A stretch of 64,000 bases of DNA from Labia minor (GCA_963082975.1 OY720345.1:3237001-3301000), one strand, 5' to 3'. Counted from the stretch's first letter, positions 46,241 to 57,650 are shown. The notes: generated by a model not told the origin, from the sequence alone. Numbers and translations: made by a program.

Positions 46241-48477
46241 GGATTAGAAAATTAAATTAGCCCTTATTAATATATATATAGATAATTATATTATTTTGGA
46301 ATATTATATAATATGTAAATTACTAATTGATAAAAATAATACCTCCTAGGTCACCTATGATATATTGTATATATGATATATACCTAATATTGTATTGTCA
46401 TTGGAGTTACATATGTTTGCGAAATTTCAACTCATTCGAACATTGGCAAGTGGGTCAAATTCACGTTGCAAGATTTGACGACTGGACACGGTTTGAAACT
46501 AAATAAAAGCGTGTAAAAACAATGGTGATCTTTTGTAGTTTCATTTGGAATGGGTTTTTATTTAAAGTTAAATAAAGGTATTAAAAATAAGAAGAAATAA
46601 ACAGAGAGAGAGCTTGCAAAAAAAAAAAAAAAGAATTGTTAAGAGTTTTTGAGTATATAGAGGCCCTTTTTCAGTCAAAGGTAAACCGAGTCAGTTGCTT
46701 AATCCACTCACGTCCCGATGCTACTGACATTGAAGATTAAAATTAAAATCTTCTAGTTCACGCTTTTAGACATTATTACTGGCAATCCGTGAAAGATTTA
46801 ACCATGGCTGTTTTGATTATTCTTAGCTACCATTTTCATGATTAATAATTCAAAAAAAATTAATAAATAATATTCCTTAAAATTTAATTAAAAAAAAATA
46901 AACATTTTTTGTTTTAATTTGTCGTTGTTTTTAAATGAAAAATAAATCTAAGAAAATAAATAAAAAAAAAAAAAAAAGATAAAAAATAAAAAAAGTTTAA
47001 GATTGATGAATGGAAAATGGCATGAAATCGATAAAATCTCCATGATTCCACCCACTACTTGTGTAAAATTAGAAGAAGAAAAAAATATAAATTTCGTAAT
47101 TGTGTGTTTATTATTATTATTATTATTATCGGATTTTTATAATAGCATAACAAGTTGGTATTTATTTATTTGATTACATAGCTATACCCTTTATTTTATT
47201 AAACTTAATTAAAAATTTATTTAAGAAACAGACATTTAATGTTTTAATTATTCTCTTTGAGAAATCAATACTAAAAATACATTTTAGTATTTAAAAATTT
47301 GTAAAAGTTTTGATATAGTATCAGCATTATTGGGCATAATAATTTAAGAAAGTCATTACTAATAGAAAAGAGTATATCTACTATATATATTTATAATAAG
47401 TAAATTCTAAATGTTTCGGCTTCATTGTTTCTCATTCCATTTGATAAGTTAAAACATGAATGACTCTATCTGAATATAATAATAATAATAATAATATATT
47501 ATATTTTATTGTATTATTATTGTTATAATTTTTTTATTTAACTGATTTTCAAAATTGCTATTTGATATTTCGATTAATGTTTATTTTAAAATCGACATTT
47601 GATTTATTTCGAAGAAGATCCAAAAAAATCTCAAATTGATATTCAAAATTCAAGAAGAGAGTATTGAAAATATTTTGAAATTATTTAAAAAGACCAGAAA
47701 TATAAAAATTTCTTTTGCTTTTCTTCTCTATTGGCCTCTAATGCCAAAGACCTGTTAAACCCTGAATTATATATAATATATATAGAATTTAGATTCTTCA
47801 AAAATAAAATTTTATTTAATAAATTATTTATTTACTATATTAAAATATATATTATAAATATAATATATTTTATTTATTTTATTTAATAAATATCTGATTC
47901 TTAGTAAATGATTATCAGTCAATATTCTTTTTAAATTATTTTTTTAATAATTATAATAAATTATTATTATAATATAAATAATATTATTTTTTTTAGATAA
48001 AAAGTAAAATAGGACCTCACCAGCACAATTCCACTAATGATTTTTTTTTTTCTAATTGTGTGATAAGCCATTCAGCCAAATTTCATGGAAAAACAGTTCA
48101 ATATAAATAAAAATACGATTAAAATTTATTTATTTTAATAAAATATTTTAGTTTTCATTGCAAAGTGAATGTGATAAGTCACCTCTCGGTTGGGTTGTGT
48201 GTCCGTCCATCTTGCCAGGTAATCCATTAATAAGTATTTTATTCATTCTCCTTAATTACACCTAGAAATATTATTTATTGTTTGTTTTCTATCCACACTC
48301 ACTATCTATTAAAATGAAAATTTTAATTAATTATTTATGTTTTTTTTTTTGGATTAAATTATTTGATTTTTACGACTAAATTTTATCTACTTTTTGATCA
48401 TTGATTTCATTTTTCATTTTTTAATGCTCTCATCAACCTCTTTGGAATATATTAATTAATTCATTACAAATATCCAT
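46241..48477. other. AT-rich stretch
   Basis: Apart from 46385-46800, which is slightly more complex, this is low-complexity A/T DNA with poly-A runs near 46619-46632 and 46961-46977 and ATT runs near 47111-47128. No gene recognised. Confidence 0.5.
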
Positions 48478-48639
48478 CAACAAAGAGTTGGCCAAACATG
48501 GTGCGCTGGTTTAATAAATATTATTTTTTAATTTTAATTTATAATTTATAATTAAGTAAATTTAATTTAAATATAAATAATATATGTTATTTAATCCAAT
48601 TCAAATTGCGAGATAGTCGAGTGGAGACACTCCAGCTTA
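48478..48639 (-). mobile_element. Family C head fragment, minus orientation
   Basis: GGCCAAACATGGTGCGCTGG, an A/T-rich part and AATTGCGAGATAGTCGAGTG to CACTCCAGCTTA correspond to the first 160 bases of family C, inverted. Confidence 0.72.
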
Positions 48640-49591
48640 TTTAATTTTAAGATTGAATTACCAATCCTCAGTTCTTCTGAATATCTAAAATAGAGTACTA
48701 AATAAAGTACTCTATTCATTTATCTTCATCAATAGTACTGCTGTTAATGTTAATATATTCAAATGTATCCTTTTTTTTTATTTTTATTTGATTCTGGATC
48801 ATTTTCTAGATTCTTTTTTTGCTGGGCATAAAAATCTCTTTTAAAATTCTTTGTAAATACACCCTTCTCAATAATCTCTTTTTAAATAAGAATGTAATCA
48901 TATATCGATATTTATTTATAAATTAATTAACAATTATCTTACTGAACTAAATTTAATAAAAGAATTCATTATTATTATTTGAATAAATATTTTTGAATAA
49001 ACCTGAAGTGAAGGGAGAGGGATGTTAAACTAAATTACTAAAAAGTGTAATCAAATTTTGAAAAGAAGCATCTGAGATCGTCATGTCACTTAGCGATGTT
49101 GTTATTCGACCAGCGACCTCAGATCACAATCGATTACAATATAAACAAATGGGTTCGCTGACGCATGAACTCGACTTTTTTTGTTACATGAAATTTTCAT
49201 TTATTTACTTATCTCTGTCATCCTGATTTCATTTCTTTTTTTATAATATATACTTGACCAGATTCTACTATTTATAATCATTCTACATCTTTAACGACAA
49301 AACAATATAATACTCGTACATCAAAAAGAATATTAATATAAAAGTATTTTTTTTTAAATCTATTAGTGAGATCTTTTAATAACATAATATGATATTATAG
49401 CATTAAATTGAATTAATCAAAATTATTTTTTTCCAAGTAAAATTGTCTTAAAATGCCATGGTTTACTAAATAATCGAAATTCAACTTTTTTTATATGTAT
49501 ATAAATTTTTGAATGACTATTTATCTAAGACTAATAAAAATCATACTACTTGTAAGTTTTTCCATAATTTAAAAAATAACTTAATTAATAT
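48640..49591. other. Spacer with GC-richer patch at 49010-49170
   Basis: The patch has complex sequence with TCGTCATGTCACTTAGCGAT and CAGCGACCTCAGATCACAAT. No ORF. The rest is A/T-rich. Confidence 0.45.
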
Positions 49592-50198
49592 GAAATAAGT
49601 TGACTTTTGTGGCCAGGCGCGGAACCGATTAAATTAATATCCAGCTACAGAAACAATTTCAATTAATTTAAGTATATCTATTAATGCAATAAAAACAGAT
49701 ATGGATATAACATAAATATTTTAAATTTTATTTTATATATAATATATAAGTAGGAGCTGGCTGTGACGCCATGAAGAGCTGGATGACGTCATATAATTTT
49801 AAATTAAGAAAAAACTAATGAAGATGATTTTTCCCGAGGATAAAACCAATACATTCGTGGAGATACTATATGTAAAAAATCTCCTCATGTGAAATTTGGT
49901 GTGCAAATAACCCTTCCCTTCCTATCGTCGATCGCTAATACTACTACTTCCGGTTTGCTGATATACACCAAAAGTTGATCAATTCATCATTCTGATGCAT
50001 TAAGTAAAAATACCAAATTTCATCAAAATCCGTTGAACCGTTCAAACATCTATCTATACGGGCGGACGGACAGATATCATGCTAAAAATACTTTTTTTCT
50101 GTTAAGAAAATGCATGATTCGTGGACATATTGTAAAAAAATCTCCACATGTGAAATTTGGTGTGAAAACAATACCTCCCTTACTATCCTAGGTCGGTA
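49592..50198 (+). mobile_element. Family B repeat, near full-length copy
   Basis: From GAAATAAGTTGACTTTTGTG to TACTATCCTAGGTCGGTAAA, about 607 bases with all blocks. The left ACCGACCGACGG motif is partly deleted here, and the right end carries small changes. GATGACGTCATATAATTTTA, CTTCCGGTTTGCTGATATAC and GGGCGGACGGACAGATATCA are present. Confidence 0.78.
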
Positions 50199-50453
50199 AA
50201 AATTATAAAAAATTGAATTCTTCTCCTATGATATTATTATTATTATTAGTAAAACATTAATTAAATAAAATGGTTAACTTTCCATGGTTTGTCTTAAAAG
50301 ATTATAATCATTTTAAAAAATCATAAGAATTAATGATATTGAATGATTAAAACTACTAAACTTTGAATTTCACATGCATTTTAAGACTGGACCTTACTTA
50401 ATGTCAACTAAGTAGGATATTATAATTAATCGATATGATTGACCGTATAATAT

Positions 50454-50575
50454 CTAGTACCGGGACCCCGAGCCTCGGCTCGGTACTTAAGTTAAAAAAA
50501 ATGATTCATTATTATTGGGTTTGGCTGGTAATATTAATACCTGGGATACCGAGCTGTCGCTCGAAAAAATGTTTA
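50454..50575 (-). mobile_element. Family E end fragment
   Basis: CTAGTACCGGGACCCCGAGC begins a roughly 120-base fragment of the hairpin-bearing end of family E, stopping after TACCGAGCTGTCGCTCGA. On the minus strand this end reads GGTCCCGGTACTAG, the only copy here ending in CTAG. Confidence 0.6.
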
Positions 50576-50698
50576 GACATTATTATAGACATTTTCATTC
50601 TGTAAATTAAATAATTTTATTTCATTTAAATAAATATCTATTTTTAAATAATTTTTCTCTACATTATTTATCTAATTCTGACAATATATTAAGATCAC

Positions 50699-51125
50699 AC
50701 CGGGACCCCGAGCCTCGGCTAGGTAATTAAGTTAAAAAAAAATAATTCATTATTATATTGGGTTTGGCTGGTAATATTAATACTTGGGACACCGAGCTGA
50801 TATACAATTCTTTAATTATTTATTACAATTATTAAATGTTGCATCATTGCATGGAACTTGGGGTCCTCAATAATACATAAATATGTATTATTAGATATGT
50901 TTCTAAGTGCATGAATAGTTTTTTTTTATTGGAAGAATGATAAATATATATCGTAATTTATAATTATAAAATATTATTAAAATATATATTTTTAATTTTA
51001 TTTCGAAATTAAATAAAAAATTTTAAAATATTTTAAATATAAAAAAAATATCTTTTAAAAAAAGGCGGGAGTCAAATTTCAATATGAGTGTCATTTGTCC
51101 ATATATAAATTAAAAGATAAGATAA
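50699..51125 (-). mobile_element. Family E repeat, internally shortened copy
   Basis: Starts ACCGGGACCCCGAGCCTCGG, contains the TTGGGTTTGGCTGGTAATAT block, the TTAAATGTTGCATCATTGCA block and AAAGGCGGGAGTCAAATTTC, then jumps to AGATAAGATAAG, skipping the TGACGTCA and CAATAAAACTC parts. Confidence 0.6.
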
Positions 51126-51384
51126 GTTAATTAAAATATATATATAAACAAAAGCAAAATTAAATAATAAAAATTTATAAAATTTTGAATTAATATTAAA
51201 TTATTAGTTAATGACTAATAAGTAATTAATAAAATAAAAAAAATAAAATTTATTACAATATTACAATTATTAAATGTTGCATCATTTTAATTAATAAAAT
51301 AAAATAAAAGAAATTAAATTTAATCAAAGAACAATGAATAAATAAATATAAAATAATAGATAAAAAAAAAAAAAAAATTTTTTC

Positions 51385-51450
51385 CGCCGGTTTCGATCCT
51401 GCTAAGTTGACTATTCAAAACAGTGCCTTTACCCATTAGACTGATATATA
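51385..51450 (-). ncRNA. tRNA-like relic, minus strand
   Basis: On the minus strand AGTCTAATGGGTAAAGGCAC resembles an A box and GCAGGATCGAAACCGGCGG a T arm with B box, about 35 bases apart; a T-rich run follows. It resembles in layout the tRNA-like relic at 23881, which also precedes T-rich and A/T-repeat sequence. No convincing acceptor stem. Probably tRNA-derived repeat DNA. Confidence 0.4.
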
Positions 51451-51534
51451 TTTAGTTAATTAACATGACATTTTTACTCTCTTTGCAAGAATTATATGTT
51501 TTTTTGTTTTTGTTTTTGTTTTTTTTGAGAGTGA

Positions 51535-52045
51535 TTAATAAATATATATATATATTTTATTAAAAATAAATATTTTTAATTTTATTTCAAAATTAAATAA
51601 TGAATTTTAAAATATTTTAAATATATAAAAAAATGTTAATACAATTCATTTAAGAAAAAGCGGGAATCAACTAACCGTATTTTATTTTGTTAATAATTAA
51701 TTAATTAAGATTAATAAATATATATATATATATATATTATTAAAAATAAATATTTTTAATTTTATTTCGAAATTTATTTTATTTTAAAATATTTTAAATA
51801 TAAAAAAAATATTAATTGAAGTAAAATTGATGACGTCACACCCATATATAATTTTCAATTAAGAAATTAATAATGAAGCTGTAAGTTTCAAGAGATGTGA
51901 TCAATAAAACTCAATTTTTCTTTATAAATGCTATATCTAGTGTGAATTTGAAAAAAATCGTTAGAGCGGTTTTTGAGAACCAATGGTTATAGATACATAT
52001 ATAGATATATAGATACAATTTTAGCTAGCATAATAAGATAAGATA
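51535..52045 (-). mobile_element. Family E fragments, two partial copies
   Basis: 51535-51660 repeats the A/T middle and AAGAAAAAGCGGGAATCAAC. 51704-52045 repeats the same middle and continues through GATGACGTCACACCCATATA, AGAGATGTGATCAATAAAAC and AAATCGTTAGAGCGGTTTTT to the end TTTTAGCTAGCATAATAAGA. Together with the 50454 and 50699 copies this is a pile-up of one family. Confidence 0.6.
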
Positions 52046-52629
52046 ATTTATTTTAATTAATATTTACAATTACAAATGTCGTAAGTTTCGACCATTGACC
52101 AAATTTGATTGAAACTTGTTTTAATAGATAAATAATAATAATCATAACAAATAGTATGGGTATCCAATTGTAGACAGAGATATGAATCCCATTTATGAAA
52201 CTTCTAATACAAATTTCAAACTTTGTGAAATTGTTCACCCGGTGCAACCATAAAACACGAAATAATACTTGTTCAAATAAAATTTTCAAAAACAAATCTA
52301 AAACTTATTCGTAAAATGTTTTATAATCTAAATATAATTGAAAACAACCAAAGTTAATAATCATTTTGATATTTTTCTCTTATTAACTTTGAAATTTATT
52401 GTTAAAATTATATATCTATTTAGTTTTAGTGATTTTTGATTTAAAGAGTAATAAGAAGAGGATTTATTGGTTAGAGAGTCTGGGAGTGAAAATAAAGGGT
52501 GTGGTCCGAATATTTAAAATTTATGGTCCAGCTTCTGTTTGGACCATGTCATCCTGTCAAGAACAAATGTTGCTTGGTTAAGATATCTTTTTCTTTTTTT
52601 TCCCTAAATTTAATATTAATTATATACAT

Positions 52630-52674
<45 letters not shown>

Positions 52675-53559
52675 GTTCTCTTATATTTGATTCATAAACC
52701 CTTATTTTTATTTATTATTCATTATTTTTGGTATTATAATTTGGTATATTTTCGTATAATTGTTTTTTTGTTGTAGTTGTTGTTATTCTATTTAATTTAT
52801 ATAATATTTATTATATATATATTGATTGTTTCTTTTGAACTTACTCTATTTATTTATTTGTTTAATCTAATATTCATAATAATTTATTTTCAAATTATTA
52901 ATAATATATATTGTTTAAAATTTTGAAAAGTAGTTTGGTGTTATATTTCATTTACGAGTATTTAACGCCCACTGTTTAGTATTGAATTTCATGGTTTTTA
53001 TTCTATTCTATTATAATTATATTTCTTCTTCAATCTCAATGAAAATATTAATATTTTGGCATAATTTTATACATATATATAATATATACAGTTGATAACT
53101 CACAAACATTGAAGATGATGCCCTAATCAAGAAATATCAACTTACAATTAGTCGAAGTTAAATTATTAAAGCTTTGGTGGCTGTTTTTCTTTATAAGCGA
53201 ATTTTGTAAATAAAACCACATATTTATATTTGTTATTGTAAATTTATTCAAAAAAATACAAAAAATACACAATATTGTATTTAAAAAAAAAAATACAAAA
53301 AAATACACAATATGTGGTTTTATATTTACAAAATTCCCTTATAAATAAAATTCTATATTCATTCATACACAGTGAATGAAACGACACTTATCTCTTATGA
53401 TTTATTACATTTTTATTTTTATTATTACTTAATTATAAAATTAATAAAAAAAAAAAAAAATAAAAAATAATAATAACTAAATGAATAAATATTTATCAAG
53501 TGTAAGTTAATTAAAAAGGACTTTACTGTAATGAAATTAATATCGAGAAGAGATTGAAG
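52046..53559. other. AT-rich spacer with microsatellite and palindrome
   Basis: (AC)n at 52632-52673. A minus-strand open stretch of 80 codons (52295-52053) includes NNFTKFEICIRSFINGIHIS then a hydrophobic run; not recognised, and probably chance in T-rich DNA. A palindrome lies at 53202-53334. No firm gene. Confidence 0.45.
53202..53334. repeat. Imperfect palindrome
   Basis: ATTTTGTAAATAAAACCACA near 53202 is repeated inverted as TGTGGTTTTATATTTACAAA ending near 53333, with about 80 bases of A-rich sequence between. Arms of about 24 bases with a two-base gap. Confidence 0.7.
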
Positions 53560-54300
53560 TGTGTGTAACGATCCCAATGCTTTATACTTCAAACGATCGT
53601 GTTTTCATCTTTATTGGCTGGCTTTGCTTCAATCTCTACGTTAATTAAAATGAGATGATTTGACGCCAGCCACCCTGTCATTTGTGCTCCAGTGAAAAGC
53701 GTTTCGAAGGTCAAGTGCTGCTGCTCTGGGCACGTGACCATAACATCTGTTCATCTGTTCCCTCCGGTGTGGTCAACCAACAACCTACAGTGGTTATAAA
53801 GTGTCCGTGTGTGTCGTCCCATTAGGTCACCTCTCCGGTGTCACTTGGATGCACACACAAATCAACCAACAACCAATGGACCGACCGATCGACCATATAT
53901 CAGTTTCCGCTCGATTTTGATAGAGGCCAATGGTCGACTTGATGGACCAATATCGCCCGGGTCAGCGTTTCGATCGAATAAATTAACTAGCAATGTCAAG
54001 GCATGGCATGAAGCGTAGGACAAAGCGCTACGATAGGCAATTTTTTTTTCTTTTTTCTCTTTCTCTTTCTCTTTTGTCTGCCAAACGAGAATACTTTGTC
54101 ATATGTTCTAAAAGTCATCTCTCCATTTCTATTGTCGGTTGTATGTGGTGGGTTGGGTTGGGCAAACTGCAAATATTGGAACTCGAGTCGGCGCATTATT
54201 TTTATAGATTGACTGACGCCAGCCAGATTCACACCACAATCACAAATGATGAATTAGTAAAAAAACATTCAATTCAAACCACAAAATGGATTTCCTAATT
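53560..54300. promoter_or_regulatory. GC-richer unique island, possible promoter
   Basis: The longest complex non-repeat island here. It contains GGCACGTGACC (E-box-like), a GGTTATAAAGTG TATA-like motif near 53793, CCAAT near 53873, and GACCGACCGATCGACCATAT. Open frames of 60-100 codons exist on both strands but none has recognisable domains, and the minus one is lysine-rich from a poly-pyrimidine run. It could be a promoter, enhancer or non-coding exon. Confidence 0.3.
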
Positions 54301-54342
54301 CAATTCACATTTTAATAGACATTTTAAGCATTATACATGTGT

Positions 54343-54343
54343 A

Positions 54344-54374
<31 letters not shown>

Positions 54375-54389
54375 ATCTCTATCTCTCTA

Positions 54390-54421
<32 letters not shown>
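54343..54421. repeat. (CTAT)n, (CT)n and (AT)n compound microsatellite
   Basis: Three successive simple repeats in one tract. Confidence 0.9.
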
Positions 54422-54516
54422 TATTCAATTTTCACTCTTAAGAGATTACAATTACAAATCATTACAAATATTTTTAATATATCACTAGAAATTGAATTTA
54501 AAAACAAAAAAAAAAA

Positions 54517-55101
54517 AATAAGTTGACCTGTGGCCAGTTACAGAACCGAACGACGGTTTGAAATCAATTAAATTCCAGCTACAGAAACAATTTCAAATAA
54601 TTTTATTATATCTATTCATGCAATAAATAACAGATAGGCATATAACATAAATATTTTTAATTTTATTTTATTTATAATATATAAGAGCTGGCTGTGACGT
54701 CATATAATTTTAAATTAAGAAAAAAGTAAAAACAAACCAATACAAAGTGTATGATTCGTGATGATATATAAAAAAATCTCCTCATGTGAAATTTGGTGTG
54801 CAAATAACCCTTCCCTTCCTATCGTCGATCGCTAATACTACCACTTTCGGTTTCCGGATTTGCACCAAAAATTGATCAATTAATCCCACTGATGCATTAA
54901 GTAATTATACCAAATTTCATCAAAATCCGTTGAGCCGTTCAGGCTGTACACATCTATACGGACGGACAGACGGACGGACAGACATCATGCTAAAAATACT
55001 TTTTTCTGTTAAGAAAATGCATGATTCGTGGAGATATGTAAAAATCTCCACATGTAAAATTTGGTGTGAAAACAGTACCTCCCTTACTATCGTCAGTCGG
55101 T
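54517..55101 (+). mobile_element. Family B repeat, near full-length copy
   Basis: From AAATAAGTTGACCTGTGGCC to TACTATCGTCAGTCGGTAAA. All blocks are present, with a GGACGGACAGACGGACGGAC proto-microsatellite at about 54960-54980. A minor deletion around the TGACGTCATATAATTTT block removes the GAAGAGCTGGATG part. Confidence 0.78.
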
Positions 55102-55226
55102 AAAAAAATAACAACAAAAATAAAATGGCTTCTTGGATTCTTCTTCTCTTTACACATCTTCTTCCCCTTATATAATTGCTAATTTCATATCTTTTACGTG
55201 TACCTTTTCTATTATTTTTTTATTTT

Positions 55227-55262
55227 TACCGACCGACGATAGTAAGGGAGGTATTGTTTTTT
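55227..55262 (-). mobile_element. Family B end fragment, minus orientation
   Basis: ACCGACCGACGATAGTAAGG and the following GAGGTATTGTTTT is an isolated family B end of about 36 bases. Confidence 0.6.
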
Positions 55263-57379
55263 TTCATTTTCAACATTCTCCAATGTAAATATACTAATAC
55301 TATCACTAGATTTTCCAATAATTCTTCATTGTCCCGTCCATCTTGGTGACAATTTCGTACATCTTTTAAGATTTTCCATCGCTTAATACCACATTCTTTT
55401 TTCAAACCAATTCCCCAATTTTTTTTTTTTGTTTTTTTTTTTTTTTTTTTTGTTTAATTAATTAATTAATTTCTTTCTATTTATATAGATTTTTGGAATA
55501 ATATCTTTTTATCATTTACTTTACCACTTAATTTCAATTTTTTTTTTTTCTTTTCTTTAATATTTTCTTCCTGTCAATCTGTCAAATTTGATACTTATTT
55601 GTTCTTTATCTTTCCATTTCAACTCACTCATTTCTATTCCAAACAATTCCGCTGACGTAAATTGTGTTGTCATACTTTATCTATTAGGAGAAAAAAAAAT
55701 ATTTCGATCCCAATTGCTATGATCTTCCTTCAAATTTGTATTCGTATTTATTTCTTCATCTCTTGATTTCTTCTCTTTTCTGGATTGGTTCTTGGAACAT
55801 ACACTGATGTGTACCACCTTTGCATCTTTTCAATTGTTATAAATATTTTCCCACTCTTTAGAAGGAATAAAAAATTGTCGTATTATCTGATTATTTCGTA
55901 TTATTTTCGGATAATCAATCATATCTACAAAAAATATTTGCTCTCTTTAATAATTTTAATTATTTTATTTATTATTATATTATTGCTTCTCATCAATTAC
56001 ATACTAAATAAATCTGTTATGACCAATAAATATCATTTTCCATTCATGGATCGTGGATCCTACTTTCTTCCATTTGTTTTCGTTTTTGTGTGTTGGGGCA
56101 TATCGTTATAGATATTATTTGGTTTTGTAAGATGACAATCTTTACAAAACCTCGCATATTTTTTTTTAACAGATTTTGTTTTAATTCTTTCCTCAATACT
56201 TAATCCTCTCATTTATTCTCTCTTAATCAACAATGACTTCTAAATTCTTAGTTATCTTCCCAAGATAACAAATTATCAGTTGCCCCCGTATCAACTAAAA
56301 GCCATGTATATTTATCCTCTTTTTGAAAATCAAAATAGAACATCCGGGAAAATTGTTTGTTTGTACACATGAGAAGTTTTCTTTTTTCTCGAAACTTCTC
56401 ATCAACAGTTTACTGCGTTTTTTTTTGTTACAATCTTTAGCCTTTCTGTCGACACTGTCAACAAAAAATTATTATTTTATTATTTTCTAATTCTGTTTTA
56501 CTCTCTCTTTTCTTTAATAAACCTTACTCATGTTTTATTCTTCTTACAGTTGTCAATAAATCATCTGAAGTCTTTACTACCTCAATTTCTACTCTTATCC
56601 TATTCTTATTCTAATACTTTTTAATTTTCTATAACTCTTTTGCACACCGGTTAATGAATCAGCTTAAATATTTCTAACTTAATCACAATTATTCTTTTTT
56701 CAATATATTTTAATAATTTTGAATTTATTAATGTTACATACTTAGTTGTCCAAATTTTTACCAACCGACGATAGTAAGGGAGGGAGGTATTGTTTTATTT
56801 AAGATGATATTTAACCAAATTAGTGGTCCGTGTGTGTGTTTTCATCAGTTGGATCTTAATCCTCTTCCTCTTCTTTAACAAGGTTTATACATTTAAACTG
56901 TTTTTCAACAGATTCTTATTGGATGAAAATTTCTTGACCTCCTTTACATCGTCACCAATCATAAATGGTCTTTTTTCCTTGTATATTTAATTTTTAACAA
57001 ATCCCTTCTTTGATATTTCTTTTTGAATCACTCATTTATTCGTGTTATACCTTCTCAGCTGGTTCATAAGCTCTTCTTTTTTTGTTTTTTTGATTTTTGT
57101 TTTTTTGTTTTTCAATTTCTTCCTTATCTAATTGATCCTGGATAAATGATGATAAATCACTAACTAATAATATAAGGAATAATCTAACAAGACTCCTCAA
57201 GAATATCTAATCTAAAGTTTTATGACAATACCTTAGTACCTTGTGTTCCTGTACTTGTCAGTAGAAAAGTTCTTGCCGTAAGAAAAAAAAAATAGATACT
57301 ATATTCTTGCTATTTCCCTTTAATTAATTGTTAATTTTTCCCATTTAGCCTTATTCTAGTCTATTGTTCTATCTCTCTC

Positions 57380-57410
<31 letters not shown>

Positions 57411-57650
57411 ACTAAGAATCTCTATTTTCTTCTCTTCGTTCGTTCAAAGACAAGTTATCGAATCATCCGCTTTACATTTTCCTTTGAACTTATCTAAAAT
57501 AAAAATTTTATTAATTTTATTATTTGACAAAATCTCTTTGTTTTGCAGAACCCAATGATAAATTTCTAATGGCTTCCATTATGTCATTTTTTGCTTCATC
57601 AACATTTGCATTATTTGTTTTCATTGTCTTCTCTTCTATATATATATATA
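55263..57650 (-). mobile_element. LTR-retroelement fossil, badly broken
   Basis: The minus strand of this unusually pyrimidine-rich (plus strand) segment has a nucleocapsid zinc-knuckle-like piece near 56425-56460, followed at 56277-56310 by an aspartic-protease-like LVDTGAT motif. This gag-then-protease order is that of LTR retrotransposons. Weak integrase-like similarity lies around 55650-55750, and gag-like sequence may reach 57600. No LTRs are visible. Copia or gypsy origin is undecided. It is a fossil with many breaks (more than ten), so it is old; boundaries are approximate. Confidence 0.45.
56758..56795 (-). mobile_element. Family B end fragment inside the fossil region
   Basis: ACCAACCGACGATAGTAAGG followed by GAGGGAGGTATTG, again only the end of family B and in the same orientation as the one at 55227. 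Confidence 0.6.

Noticed and set aside
52053-52295. 80-codon minus-strand frame with a hydrophobic segment
   Set aside because: The membrane-like part is from T-rich DNA and I recognise no family. Kept only as a remark.
53993-54298. 101-codon plus-strand frame in the GC-richer island
   Set aside because: A poly-pyrimidine tract supplies the Phe/Ser/Leu run and overlapping frames are open on both strands. No domain seen.
55785-56111. 108-codon plus-strand frame
   Set aside because: It lies antisense to the LTR-type fossil and is rich in Ile, Leu and Tyr, so it is probably a shadow.
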